A stretch of DNA of 37,411 nt from Streptomyces sp. AC555_RSS877 (GTDB lineage: Bacteria > Actinomycetota > Actinomycetes > Streptomycetales > Streptomycetaceae). Where the stretch lies: assembly GCF_019049245.1 (NCBI RefSeq), contig NZ_JAGMUK010000054.1, positions 364,977-402,387 of the forward strand, given 5' to 3'. Below are positions 8,166-16,077 of the stretch, piece by piece. Within the stretch, counting starts at the first letter, position 1; each line of letters begins with the position of its first letter. The notes beneath the pieces are model-generated. The model did no database searches. It saw only the letters and a program-made list of their open reading frames with translations, and had not been told where the DNA came from. The translations under genes and the position numbers were made by a program.

Positions 8166-9800
8166 ATGCACTTGCCCGCCCGCACACCTGTCGAGAAGAT
8201 GACCGGCCCCTACGAGCGGCGCTGGTGGGCCCTGCTCGTCCTGTGTCTGAGCCTGCTGATCGTCGTCATGGCCAACACGTCCCTGATCGTGGCCGCACCG
8301 GACATGACGAAGGCCCTGGGCCTGAGCAGCAGCGACCTGCAGTGGGTCATCGACGGCTACACCGTCCCGTACGCCGCGCTGATGCTCGTCCTGGGCTCGA
8401 TCGGCGACAAGTACAGCCGCCGTGGCGCCCTGATCGCCGGCCTGCTGGTCTTCGCCGGCGGTTCGGTGATGGGCAGTCTGGTCGACCGGACCGAGCTGGT
8501 CATCACCGCCCGCGCGATCATGGGCGTCGGCGCCGCCGTCGTCATGCCGGCCACGCTGTCCCTGCTGGTCGCGACCTTCCCGCGGGCCGAGCGCGCCAAG
8601 GCCATCACGGCCTGGACCGCCACCTCCGGCCTCGCCATCGCCGTCGGCCCCGTGGTCGCCGGCTGGCTGCTGGAGGACCACGCCTGGAGCTCCACCTTCC
8701 TGATCAACGTCCCCATCGCGGTCGTCGCCGTCTTCGGTGCGCTCGCCCTCGTCCCGCCGTCCAGGGCTGAGGGGATGGGCCGTATCGACTACGTCGGCGG
8801 GCTGCTCTCGATCGTCTCGGTCGGCTCCCTGGTCTACGCCGCCATCGAGGGCCCGCACTTCGGCTGGGGCACCGGCCCCGTCACCGCGGCCGTGGTCGCC
8901 GGCGTCGGCCTCCTCGCCTTCGTGGCCTGGGAGTTGCGCCACCCGCACCCCATGCTCGACGTGCGCAAGTTCGCCCTGCGGCCCTTCGGCGGTTCGATGC
9001 TCGCGGTGCTGTTCTTCTTCTTCGGCACCTTCGGCGCGATCTACTACGCCACCCAGTTCCTGCAGTTCGTCCTCGGCTACGACGCCCTGCAAACCGGCGT
9101 ACGACTGCTGCCGCTGGCCGGTGCCGTCTTCGCCGGCGCCGCGGCGACCGGGCGACTGGCCCCGAAGCTGGGAGTGAAGGCGCTGGTCACCACGGGCATG
9201 GCGATCGGCACCGTGGGCGTCGTCCTGCTCGTCCAGGTCGACAAGGCCTCCGGCTACGGCGACTTCCTGCCCACCCTGCTGCTGCTCGGCTTCGCCATCG
9301 GCCTGAGCGTGTCCCCGGCGACCGACACCATCATGGGCTCCTTCCCCGAGGCCGAGCTGGGTGTCGGCGGCGGCGCCAACGACACCGCCCTCGAACTCGG
9401 CGGCTCCCTCGGCATCGCGATCCTCGGCTCGCTGCTGGGCACCGCCTACCGGAACGAGCTGACCGACCTGGCCGGCGGCCAACTCCCGGCCACCGCGATG
9501 GAGACGGCCAAGGACTCGGTGGGCGGCGGTCTGGCAGTCGCCGAGCAGCTGGCACAGAGCGCCTCGGCCGGCCCTCAGCAGGCGCAGGCCCTGGTCGACG
9601 CCGTCCACGAGTCCTTCGCCCAGGCCGTCGCCCGGACCAGCCTCGTCGGCGGGATCATCATGGCCGCCGGAACGATGATCGTCCTCGCCGTCCTGCCCGG
9701 CCTCCGATCCGCCGGAAAGCCCCCGTCGCAGGAGGCGCCGGCACCGCGGACGACGGCAGCGGAGTCGGCCCGCGACGAGGAACATGCCCACTCCCGCTGA
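8166..9800 (+). CDS. MFS drug/metabolite exporter, DHA2 (14-helix) family
   Basis: A 544-residue proton-coupled exporter of the EmrB/QacA type. Seen: a first membrane helix WWALLVLCLSLLIVVMANTS followed by the family's DMTKALGLSSSDLQWVIDGY; motif A between helices 2 and 3 (GSIGDKYSRRGALIAG); and motif C with Pro/Gly-rich helix 5 (TSGLAIAVGPVVAGWLL). The length and spread of hydrophobic segments fit 14 helices, with an Ala/Gln-rich loop near 450-490 before the last helix. The hydrophilic C-terminal tail is cytoplasmic. ATG 8166 has AGGAG 6 nt upstream. The substrate is unknown; the upstream TetR regulator suggests an inducible toxin or antibiotic exporter. Confidence 0.92.
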   Translation: MHLPARTPVEKMTGPYERRWWALLVLCLSLLIVVMANTSLIVAAPDMTKALGLSSSDLQWVIDGYTVPYAALMLVLGSIGDKYSRRGALIAGLLVFAGGSVMGSLVDRTELVITARAIMGVGAAVVMPATLSLLVATFPRAERAKAITAWTATSGLAIAVGPVVAGWLLEDHAWSSTFLINVPIAVVAVFGALALVPPSRAEGMGRIDYVGGLLSIVSVGSLVYAAIEGPHFGWGTGPVTAAVVAGVGLLAFVAWELRHPHPMLDVRKFALRPFGGSMLAVLFFFFGTFGAIYYATQFLQFVLGYDALQTGVRLLPLAGAVFAGAAATGRLAPKLGVKALVTTGMAIGTVGVVLLVQVDKASGYGDFLPTLLLLGFAIGLSVSPATDTIMGSFPEAELGVGGGANDTALELGGSLGIAILGSLLGTAYRNELTDLAGGQLPATAMETAKDSVGGGLAVAEQLAQSASAGPQQAQALVDAVHESFAQAVARTSLVGGIIMAAGTMIVLAVLPGLRSAGKPPSQEAPAPRTTAAESARDEEHAHSR

Positions 9801-9829
9801 CGGTTGTCCTGCCCGGTGGCGCCGGCGTT

Positions 9830-9872
9830 CCTCGCGTGACCGTCCGCCGGCGGGGGACCGGCCGCCGCGAGG
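9830..9872. terminator. Possible bidirectional terminator between convergent genes
   Basis: Outer arms CCTCGCG (9830-9836) and CGCGAGG (9866-9872) enclose an inner GTCC/GGAC stem (9842-9845 with 9855-9858). It lies between the exporter stop (9800) and the IclR-type stop (9938), which face each other. The long imperfect interior makes this tentative. Confidence 0.4.
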
Positions 9873-9937
9873 CCCGGGCCGCGCGGGAACGTACGCGGGA
9901 AGCGGGACAGCAGCGCCGACCGTCCGCCACCGACCGC

Positions 9938-10696
9938 CTACGGCCGGCTCCCCTCCGGCTGCCACCCCAGCGCCCGCGAGATCCCCCGCGCCGCCAGTCG
10001 CACCGCCGGAATCAGCGTCGGGACCTGCGCGCCGTCCTGGGGCACGACGACGGACACGGCCGCGACCAGCGTCCCGTCGGGGCCGCGTACCGGGGCGGCC
10101 ACCGACAGGGCGTCCTCGGTGACCTGGCGGTCGCTCACCGCGACGCCCGAGCGGCGCACTTCGGCCAGAACGCGGCGCAGACGGCTCGGGTCGGTGATCG
10201 TGTGCGGAGTGTAGGAGGCGAGCGGGCGGGCGCAGTACTCCTCCTGGAGGTCCGGATCGCCGTAGGCCAGCAGGGCGAGCCCGACGCCGGTGACGTGCAG
10301 GGGCCAGCGGGCTCCGACGCGGATGTGGACGCCGACCGCCGAGCGGCCGGAGATCCACTCGATGTAGACGACCTCCGAGCCGTCGCGCACCGCCAACTGC
10401 ACGTTCTCGTGCGTGGCTTCGTACAGGTCCTCCAGGTACGGCAGCGCGACCTGTCGCAGTGCGAGGGCGCGCGGGGCGAGCGCCGCGACCTCCCACAGGC
10501 GCAGGCCGACGTGGTACGTGCCGGACTCGTCGCGCTCCAGGGCGCCCCACGCGGTCAGCGCGCCGACGAGCCGGTGGGCGGTGGTCAGGGTCAGCCCGGC
10601 CCGCCGGCTGATGTCCGTCAGGCTCAGCGCCGGGTGTTCGTGGTCGAACGCGGCGAGGACGGACAGCAGCCGGTCGGGCGCGGAGCGGGTGGTCAT
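9938..10696 (-). CDS. IclR-family transcriptional regulator
   Basis: A 252-residue regulator: an N-terminal winged helix (about 5-65, RLLSVLAAFDHEHPALSLTD followed by ISRRAGLTLTTAHRLVGAL) and a C-terminal IclR effector domain (about 75-245) with HVTGVGLALLAYGD, a DRQVTEDALSVAAPV segment and VVAAVSVV-type strands. IclR proteins commonly sense aromatic or small organic acids. The ATG overlaps the stop of the secreted hydrolase gene as ATGA, so it is the third gene of the importer-hydrolase-regulator operon and probably controls it, beside the MarR protein. The effector cannot be read from the sequence. Confidence 0.92.
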   Translation of the reverse strand: MTTRSAPDRLLSVLAAFDHEHPALSLTDISRRAGLTLTTAHRLVGALTAWGALERDESGTYHVGLRLWEVAALAPRALALRQVALPYLEDLYEATHENVQLAVRDGSEVVYIEWISGRSAVGVHIRVGARWPLHVTGVGLALLAYGDPDLQEEYCARPLASYTPHTITDPSRLRRVLAEVRRSGVAVSDRQVTEDALSVAAPVRGPDGTLVAAVSVVVPQDGAQVPTLIPAVRLAARGISRALGWQPEGSRP

Positions 10697-12081
10697 GGCC
10701 GGGCGTCTCCGGGGTGCGCGAGGTCGTAGGGGCGGGGATAGGCGGTCGGCCGGTACGCGAGGTAGCGGCCCGGGGTGGCCGGGTCCGCCTGCTCGGCGCG
10801 GGAGTTGAGGGTGGCCGGCGAGGTGTCCCAGCGGCCGGTGTCCAGTCGGTGCTCCAGGGTGTGCAGGGCGCCGACCATCTCGCCGGTGGTGAAGGTGCAG
10901 TGGCCGGGGCCGTCGACGTAGGCCTGGCGGAGCAGCGGGCCCGCGCCGGCCGCGGTGGCCGCCCGCCGGTAGGCGCTCTCGGACTGTACGGGGATCAGCG
11001 CGTCGCCGGTGGTGTGGATGTTGAGCTGGGGGTCGGTGAGACGGCCCGTGAAGGTACTGGTCTGACGCATCCAGCGTACGGCGGCGGGGTCGGCGGAGAC
11101 ACGCGGTGCCCGGGCGAGGGCCGTGAGGTCGTCCCGCAGTGACGCGCCCGCCTTCTTGTAGAGCTCCGTCACCTCCTTGTACAGCGGGGAGCGCCCGAGC
11201 ATGGCGGTGTGGTCGACGCCGGTGTTCCAGGACGGGTTGCCGCCGGCGCGGCTCTCCGCCTCCTGCCGCCAGGAGAAGGCGGGGCGGCTCAGGAGACCGG
11301 TGACGGCCGCGTACTGGTTGGCCTGCTGCCCGTCCCAGTCGGACGGGCCGGGCTCGCTCTGTGCGGGGTCGTTGTGGCCGGGGATGTTGTGCAGGGCGGC
11401 GGCCAGGGCGATCCGGGCGCGGCCCGCCGGTGTCTGCTGGGCCGAGGCCACCTTCGCGGTGAGGGCCTTCGACGCGTCGACGGCGGACGCCTGGTCGGCG
11501 AACCCGGTGAGCGGGATGTCGGCGTCCGGCGCGAGCAGGGTCTTCAGCGCGAACACCGGATCCAGGGTGCTGTTCCAGTTGGCGACGCCGCCCTGCACGA
11601 GCCCGCACATCGACAGCGATCCGTCGAAGCGGTCGGCGTGCCGCTCGGCCAGGGCCGTCGTCACGAGGCCGCCGTACGACCGGCCCCAGGCGAGGGTCCG
11701 CCGGGCCGGGCCGAACTTCTGCGTGAACAGGTCCAGCGTGGCGAGCTGGTCGGGCACCGCGTCGGTGACGGCCCAGCCGTTCGTCGCGTACGAGGAGCCG
11801 ATGAGGGCGTAGCCCTCGGCCAGGAGGTGGGCGGTCGTGGCCCCGCCGGAGTCCGAATCGGGCGAGTTCTGGCCTGGGTTGGGCACCCCGGCGGGGCGGT
11901 AGCCGTGGCTGAAGAGGAGGACCGTGCCGTTCCAGTCGGCGGGCACGTCCATCAAGTAGGCGGCGCCCGAAGGGAGTTTGCCTTCGATGTGGGTGTCCGT
12001 CGGAGCCTGTGCCTGCGCGGGCGGTGAGGTCGTGGCGCACAGGGCGATGGTCAGTAAGGCGACGCGGGTGGGGGTCCTCAT
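10693..12081 (-). CDS. Secreted alpha/beta-hydrolase (candidate hydroxycinnamoyl esterase)
   Basis: A 462-residue exported hydrolase. The signal peptide is about residues 1-26 (MRTPTRVALLTIALC, cleavage after AQA). The nucleophile elbow is WGRSYGG with Ser135; downstream candidates for the triad are Asp in TTGDALIPV and His in DGPGHCTF. The oxyanion region is LLFSHGYRP. The exact subfamily is not recognised. Its neighbours, an MHS importer and a hydroxycinnamate pathway, suggest it frees aromatic acids from plant esters outside the cell; a peptidase or other esterase role is possible. ATG 12081 overlaps the importer stop as ATGA. Codon 9 (12055-12057) is a TTA, rare in this genome, so translation probably depends on the bldA tRNA and is developmentally timed. 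Confidence 0.82.
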   Translation of the reverse strand: MRTPTRVALLTIALCATTSPPAQAQAPTDTHIEGKLPSGAAYLMDVPADWNGTVLLFSHGYRPAGVPNPGQNSPDSDSGGATTAHLLAEGYALIGSSYATNGWAVTDAVPDQLATLDLFTQKFGPARRTLAWGRSYGGLVTTALAERHADRFDGSLSMCGLVQGGVANWNSTLDPVFALKTLLAPDADIPLTGFADQASAVDASKALTAKVASAQQTPAGRARIALAAALHNIPGHNDPAQSEPGPSDWDGQQANQYAAVTGLLSRPAFSWRQEAESRAGGNPSWNTGVDHTAMLGRSPLYKEVTELYKKAGASLRDDLTALARAPRVSADPAAVRWMRQTSTFTGRLTDPQLNIHTTGDALIPVQSESAYRRAATAAGAGPLLRQAYVDGPGHCTFTTGEMVGALHTLEHRLDTGRWDTSPATLNSRAEQADPATPGRYLAYRPTAYPRPYDLAHPGDARP

Positions 12082-13436
12082 CGGGGTGACCTTTCCGGTG
12101 TGGGGGTGGTGGTGCGGGTGGGGGAGGAGTCGAGCGTGTCGGTGTGGGTCTCGCGCATCCGCCAGACGGTGAGCGCGGTGATCGCCGCGCCGCCGCACAG
12201 CAGCAGGGACACGGGGGTGCTGCCGCCGCCGTACGAGGCGAGCAGACTGCTCGCGATCAGCGGCGAGAAGCCGGCGCCGACGAGGGTGGCCGCCTGATAG
12301 CCGAGGGAGGCGCCGGTGTAGCGGACGCGGGTGCCGAACATCTCGGTGAGCAGGGCGCCGAGCGGGCCGTACATCGTGGACTGGGCGATGCCGTGGCCGA
12401 GGACGAGGGCGAGGATCAGCAGGCCGGGGGAGCCGGAGTCGACCAAGGCCAGTACCGGGAAGGCGAGCGCGGCGGAGGCGAGGGCGCCGGCCAGGACCAC
12501 CGGGCGGCGGCCGACCCGGTCGGACAGCGCGGACGCGACGGGCAGCACCAGCAGGGCCACACAGGAGGCGATGGTCACGGCGGCGAGCACCTGTGGACGG
12601 CTGTACCCGTGGTCGACCGCATACGAAATCATGAATCCCGTCAGCAGCGACTGCGCGGTGAACGCGCCGATCCCGACACAGGCGGCCAGCAGCACCGGCT
12701 TCGGCCGCCGCAGCACCTCAAGGATCGGGGGCTTCGCCGACGGCTCCGGCTTCACCTCGGCGAACAGCGGGCTCTCCGCGACCTTGAGGCGGACGAACAT
12801 GCCGACGGCCAGCAGCAGGATGCTCAGCAGGAACGGCACCCGCCAGCCCCAGGAGCGGAAGTCGTCGTCGGGAAGGGCGGCGACCAGGGTGACCACACCG
12901 GCCGACAGCACGGAGCCGAGCGGGGCGCCGAGCTGGGTGAAGCTGGACCACAGGCCGCGCCGGGAGCCCTGGACGCGTTCGGCGTGCTCGACGACCATCA
13001 GGGTCGCGCCGCCCCACTCGCCGCCGATCGCGAGGCCCTGCACCACGCGCAGGGTGACGAGGAGGACGGGGGCCCAGACGCCGATCATGTCGTACGTCGG
13101 CAGCACGCCGATCAGGAAGCTGCCGCAGCCCATCAGGGCCATGGTCAGCAGCATCATCGACTTGCGGCCGAGGCGGTCGCCGAAGTGGCCGAAGACGATG
13201 CCGCCGAGCGGGCGGGCCACATAGCCCGCGGCGAAGGTGCCGAAGGCCGCGATCGTGCCGACCGCGGGGTCGGCGCCGGGGAAGAACAGGTCGCCGAAGA
13301 CCAGCGCGGCGACCGTGCCGTAGACGAGGAAGTCGTAGAACTCCACTGCCGTGCCGAGCAGGCCGGACAGGGCGACGCGGCGCAACTGCCGCTGTTCTGG
13401 GGACGGTTGGCGGGCAGACGTGTGGGGTGGCTGCAC
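12078..13436 (-). CDS. MFS importer, metabolite:H+ symporter (MHS) family
   Basis: A 452-residue 12-helix proton symporter of the MHS group (shikimate, alpha-ketoglutarate, proline/betaine and related acids). Seen: SGLLGTAVEFYDFLVYGTVA at the start, the MHS signature FYDF; motif A GHFGDRLGRKSMM; the helix 4-5 region RVVQGLAIGGEWGGATLM; and a second motif A-like DRVGRRPVVL. GTG 13436 has GGGAG 7 nt upstream. It is the first gene of a three-gene operon with the secreted hydrolase and IclR regulator, each joined by a 4-nt overlap. In this context it probably imports a hydroxycinnamate or similar aromatic acid, the role of CouT/PhdT-type transporters; the substrate is inferred. Confidence 0.9.
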   Translation of the reverse strand: MQPPHTSARQPSPEQRQLRRVALSGLLGTAVEFYDFLVYGTVAALVFGDLFFPGADPAVGTIAAFGTFAAGYVARPLGGIVFGHFGDRLGRKSMMLLTMALMGCGSFLIGVLPTYDMIGVWAPVLLVTLRVVQGLAIGGEWGGATLMVVEHAERVQGSRRGLWSSFTQLGAPLGSVLSAGVVTLVAALPDDDFRSWGWRVPFLLSILLLAVGMFVRLKVAESPLFAEVKPEPSAKPPILEVLRRPKPVLLAACVGIGAFTAQSLLTGFMISYAVDHGYSRPQVLAAVTIASCVALLVLPVASALSDRVGRRPVVLAGALASAALAFPVLALVDSGSPGLLILALVLGHGIAQSTMYGPLGALLTEMFGTRVRYTGASLGYQAATLVGAGFSPLIASSLLASYGGGSTPVSLLLCGGAAITALTVWRMRETHTDTLDSSPTRTTTPTPERSPR

Positions 13437-13503
13437 GGTGAGCTCCCTGATGCCGATGGCGTGGGGGTGTCACCGGTGTGGGGACTTCACCGGTGCCCCG
13501 GTG

Positions 13504-13532
13504 AAGTTAGGCATCCATCGTGCGGCCGTCAA
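13504..13532 (-). promoter_or_regulatory. Predicted promoter of the importer-hydrolase-IclR operon
   Basis: On the minus strand, TTGACG (13527-13532), a 17-bp spacer and TAACTT (13504-13509) lie 67 bp before the GTG of the importer. The -35 sits in an AT-rich stretch, preceded on that strand by CAAATG and then ATTGACG. This resembles the -35 region of the SDR operon promoter, a hint of shared MarR control. Confidence 0.6.
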
Positions 13533-13546
13533 TCATTTGCACAACA

Positions 13547-14137
13547 TTAATTGAGTCCGTCCTCCGCGATCCGCAGCAGCAGTGCGTGCAGCGCGTCCCG
13601 CTCCGCCGCGTCGAGCGGGCCGAGCAGTTCGTTGGTCACTCGCAGGCCGGCCTCGTCGGTGTCGCGCAGGAAGTCGCGGCCGGCCTCGGTGAGGACGACG
13701 ATCCGGCTGCGACGGTCGTCCGGGGAGGGCCGGCGCTCGGCGAAGCCCAGCTTCTCCAGGTCGTCGACCAGGCCGACGATCGCGCTCGGGTCGTAGCCGA
13801 GGGTCGTGCTCAGCTCGCGCTGCAGGGCACCGCCGGAGGTGGCCAGGAGGCGGAGCAGCGCGTAGTGGCGCAGGCGCAGGCCGGACTCCTGGAGGAAGCC
13901 GTTGAACAGCTGCCCGGAGCGCAGACCCAGCCGGTACAGCAGGTAGCCGGTGTCCGCGTGCAGTCCGCGCATCCACGGCTCGTCGGCGTCGATCGGGGCA
14001 GGGCCTTCGGCGTGGTCGGTGGCACGTGGCTGGCGAGCGATGACGGGCTCCCTGGGAGAGGCCCCGGGGTGGGGCGGTTCGGCTTGCTGTGCGGTGGCTG
14101 AGCGGGGGGCTGAGCCGTCGTTGAGGTGTTGCCGCAT
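13547..14137 (-). CDS. couR: MarR-family regulator (CouR/PhdR-like by context)
   Basis: A 196-residue winged-helix regulator. The MarR core begins near residue 55 (MRGLHADTGYLLYRLGLRSG), with the recognition region LQRELSTTLGYDPSAIVGLV and the beta-wing ERRPSPDDRRSRIVVLTEAG. The roughly 50-residue N-terminal Pro/Ala-rich extension is longer than usual and the ATG at 14137 has no good ribosome site, so the true start is uncertain. It is divergent from the SDR-amidohydrolase-ligase-hydratase operon. In Rhodococcus CouR, the matching regulator, the ligand is p-coumaroyl-CoA and binding releases DNA; the same is inferred here from gene context, not from residue-level evidence. Confidence 0.85.
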   Translation of the reverse strand: MRQHLNDGSAPRSATAQQAEPPHPGASPREPVIARQPRATDHAEGPAPIDADEPWMRGLHADTGYLLYRLGLRSGQLFNGFLQESGLRLRHYALLRLLATSGGALQRELSTTLGYDPSAIVGLVDDLEKLGFAERRPSPDDRRSRIVVLTEAGRDFLRDTDEAGLRVTNELLGPLDAAERDALHALLLRIAEDGLN

Positions 14138-14171
14138 CCAGTCTGACGCACCGGCCGGGTGGCAACAACTA

Positions 14172-14200
14172 TTGACGTCACCAATTATTGCTCTTAGCTT
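14172..14200 (+). promoter_or_regulatory. Predicted promoter and MarR operator of the hydroxycinnamate operon
   Basis: TTGACG (14172-14177), a 17-bp spacer and TAGCTT (14195-14200) form a good vegetative promoter 62 bp before the SDR start. The -35 and spacer contain ATTG-N7-CAAT (14171-14185), a short inverted repeat in unusually AT-rich sequence, a reasonable MarR-type operator. It also lies upstream of the divergent MarR gene, so autoregulation is possible. Confidence 0.6.
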
Positions 14201-14262
14201 CGATCTGTACGCCGCACAGCCGCGGCCGCATCACCCGTGTCACCTTGTGAAGGGACCCGCCC

Positions 14263-15180
14263 GTGCCCAGCATCGATCTCACCGGCAAGGCCGCCGTCGT
14301 CACCGGCAGCGGCCGGGGCCTCGGCCTCGCCTACGCGCACGCCCTGGCCGCCCGCGGCGCCTCCGTGGTCGTCAACGACATCGACGAGGCGGTGGCCGAG
14401 CAGGCCGTGAAGTCCATCACCGCGGCGGGCGGCACCGCCGTCGCCGAAGTGGTCCCGGTCGGGACGACCGAGGCCGCCGACCGGCTCGTGGGCCGTGCCG
14501 TCGAGGAGTTCGGGCGGCTCGACATCCTGGTCACCAACGCGGGCATCCTGCGCGACAAGGTGCTGTGGAAGATGACCGACGAGGACTTCGACGCGGTGAT
14601 CACCACCCACCTCAAGGGCACCTTCACCTGCGCCCGCGCCGCCGCCGTGCGGATGCGCGAGCAGGGCGAGGGCGGCAGCCTGATCCTGGTCGGCTCCCCG
14701 GCCGGACAGCGCGGCAACTTCGGCCAGACGAACTACGCCGCCGCCAAGGCCGGTATCGCCGCCATGGCCCGCACCTGGTCCATGGAACTCGGCCGCGCCG
14801 GCATCACCGTCAACGCGATCGTGCCGGTCGCCGCCACCGCGATGACCGAGACCATCCCCGCCTTCGCCCCGTACATCGAGGCCATGAAGAACGGCGAGCC
14901 GCTGCCGGACTTCCTCCGCAAGGGCGAGGGCTTCGGCACGCCCGAGGACTGCGCGGCCCTCGTGCCCTTCCTCGCCTCCGAGGCAGCCCGCTCGATCACC
15001 GGCCAGGCCATCGGCATCGGCGGCGACAAGGTGGCACTCTGGTCGCATCCGCAGGAGATCAGCGCGGCCTACGCCGACGGCGGCTGGACCCCCGAGACCC
15101 TGGCCGACGCCTTCCCCACGTCGGTCGGCGCCGAGCTCCAGACGGTCGGCATCCCGGCCCCCAAGTTCCCGGAGGCCTGA
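14263..15180 (+). CDS. couN: SDR-family beta-hydroxyacyl-CoA dehydrogenase (CouN/PhdB-like)
   Basis: A 305-residue short-chain dehydrogenase. Seen: cofactor motif TGSGRGLG (14-21), acidic NDID after beta-2, favouring NAD, NAG (92-94), and the catalytic Ser145, Tyr158 and Lys162 (NYAAAK). The C-terminal extension after residue 250 is longer than in a fatty-acid FabG and resembles multifunctional-enzyme type dehydrogenases. Inferred role: oxidise the 3-hydroxy-3-(hydroxyphenyl)propionyl-CoA made by the MaoC hydratase to the beta-ketoacyl-CoA. GTG 14263 has AAGGGA 7 nt upstream. First gene of the four-gene catabolic operon; the next gene starts 2 bp after its stop. Confidence 0.88.
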   Translation: MPSIDLTGKAAVVTGSGRGLGLAYAHALAARGASVVVNDIDEAVAEQAVKSITAAGGTAVAEVVPVGTTEAADRLVGRAVEEFGRLDILVTNAGILRDKVLWKMTDEDFDAVITTHLKGTFTCARAAAVRMREQGEGGSLILVGSPAGQRGNFGQTNYAAAKAGIAAMARTWSMELGRAGITVNAIVPVAATAMTETIPAFAPYIEAMKNGEPLPDFLRKGEGFGTPEDCAALVPFLASEAARSITGQAIGIGGDKVALWSHPQEISAAYADGGWTPETLADAFPTSVGAELQTVGIPAPKFPEA

Positions 15181-15182
15181 CC

Positions 15183-16067
15183 ATGACGACCATCGACGTC
15201 GAGGATCTCGTCGCGATCGACGTCCACACCCACGCGGAGGTGTCCTCCAAGGGCCACTCCTCCCTGGACGACGACCTGCACGACGCCTCCTCCGCCTACT
15301 TCAAGGTCGAGGGCAAGCGGAAGCCCACCCTGGAGGAGACCGCCGCGTACTACCGGGAGCGGAAGATGGCCGCCGTGATCTTCACGGTGGACGCCGAGTC
15401 CGCGACCGGCACGGCCCCCGTGCCCAACGAGGAGGTCGCCGAGGCCGCCGCCGCCAACGCGGACGTCCTCCTCCCCTTCGCCTCCATCGACCCCTTCCGG
15501 GGAAAGGCGGGCGTGAAGCAGGCCCGGCGCCTGGTCGAGGAGTACGGGGTGCGGGGCTTCAAGTTCCACCCCAGCGTCCAGGGCTTCTTCCCCAACGACC
15601 GCTCGGTGGCGTACGACCTCTACGAGGTGATCGAGGAGACCGGCACCATCGCCCTCTTCCACACCGGCCAGACCGGTATCGGCGCCGGCGTGCCCGGTGG
15701 GGGCGGGATCCGGCTCAAGTACTCCAACCCGCTGCACGTGGACGACGTGGCGGCCGACTTCCCGCACATGAAGATCATCCTGGCGCACCCGTCGTTCCCC
15801 TGGCAGGACGAGGCCCTGGCGGTCGCCACCCACAAGCCGGGCGTGCACATCGACCTGTCCGGCTGGTCGCCGAAGTACTTCCCGCCGCAGCTGGTGCAGT
15901 ACGCCAACACCCTGCTCAAGGACAAGGTGCTCTTCGGCTCGGACTTCCCGCTCCTCACCCCCGACCGCTGGCTCGCCGACTTCGCGAAGCTGCCGATCAA
16001 GGACGAGGTCAGGCCGAAGATCCTCAAGGAGAACGCCGCCCGCCTGCTCGGGCTGACAAAACCGTAA
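15183..16067 (+). CDS. couO: Amidohydrolase-type beta-ketoacyl-CoA hydrolase (CouO/PhdC-like)
   Basis: A 294-residue metal-dependent hydrolase of the amidohydrolase_2 family. Metal ligands are recognisable: DVHTH (His15, His17), FKFHP (His129), His160, LAHPSFPW (His202) and FGSDFP (Asp254). Many relatives are decarboxylases, but beside an SDR, a CoA ligase and a MaoC hydratase the best match is the hydrolase that splits 4-hydroxyphenyl-beta-ketoacyl-CoA to a hydroxybenzoate and acetyl-CoA in actinobacterial hydroxycinnamate catabolism. This replaces the thiolase of normal beta-oxidation. The ATG lies 2 bp after the SDR stop, with GGAGG inside the end of that gene. The chemical assignment rests on context. 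Confidence 0.87.
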   Translation: MTTIDVEDLVAIDVHTHAEVSSKGHSSLDDDLHDASSAYFKVEGKRKPTLEETAAYYRERKMAAVIFTVDAESATGTAPVPNEEVAEAAAANADVLLPFASIDPFRGKAGVKQARRLVEEYGVRGFKFHPSVQGFFPNDRSVAYDLYEVIEETGTIALFHTGQTGIGAGVPGGGGIRLKYSNPLHVDDVAADFPHMKIILAHPSFPWQDEALAVATHKPGVHIDLSGWSPKYFPPQLVQYANTLLKDKVLFGSDFPLLTPDRWLADFAKLPIKDEVRPKILKENAARLLGLTKP

Positions 16068-16077
16068 GGGGCGTGAC

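Noticed and set aside
7998..10550. 850-codon minus-strand frame across the exporter and IclR genes
   Set aside because: Antisense to a clear membrane transporter; Arg/Pro/Gly-rich with no family features.
13950..15182. In-frame upstream extension of the amidohydrolase through the SDR gene
   Set aside because: The extension is an Arg/Pro-rich shadow of the SDR gene; the ATG at 15183 has its own ribosome site and the protein then starts at the conserved metal-site strand.
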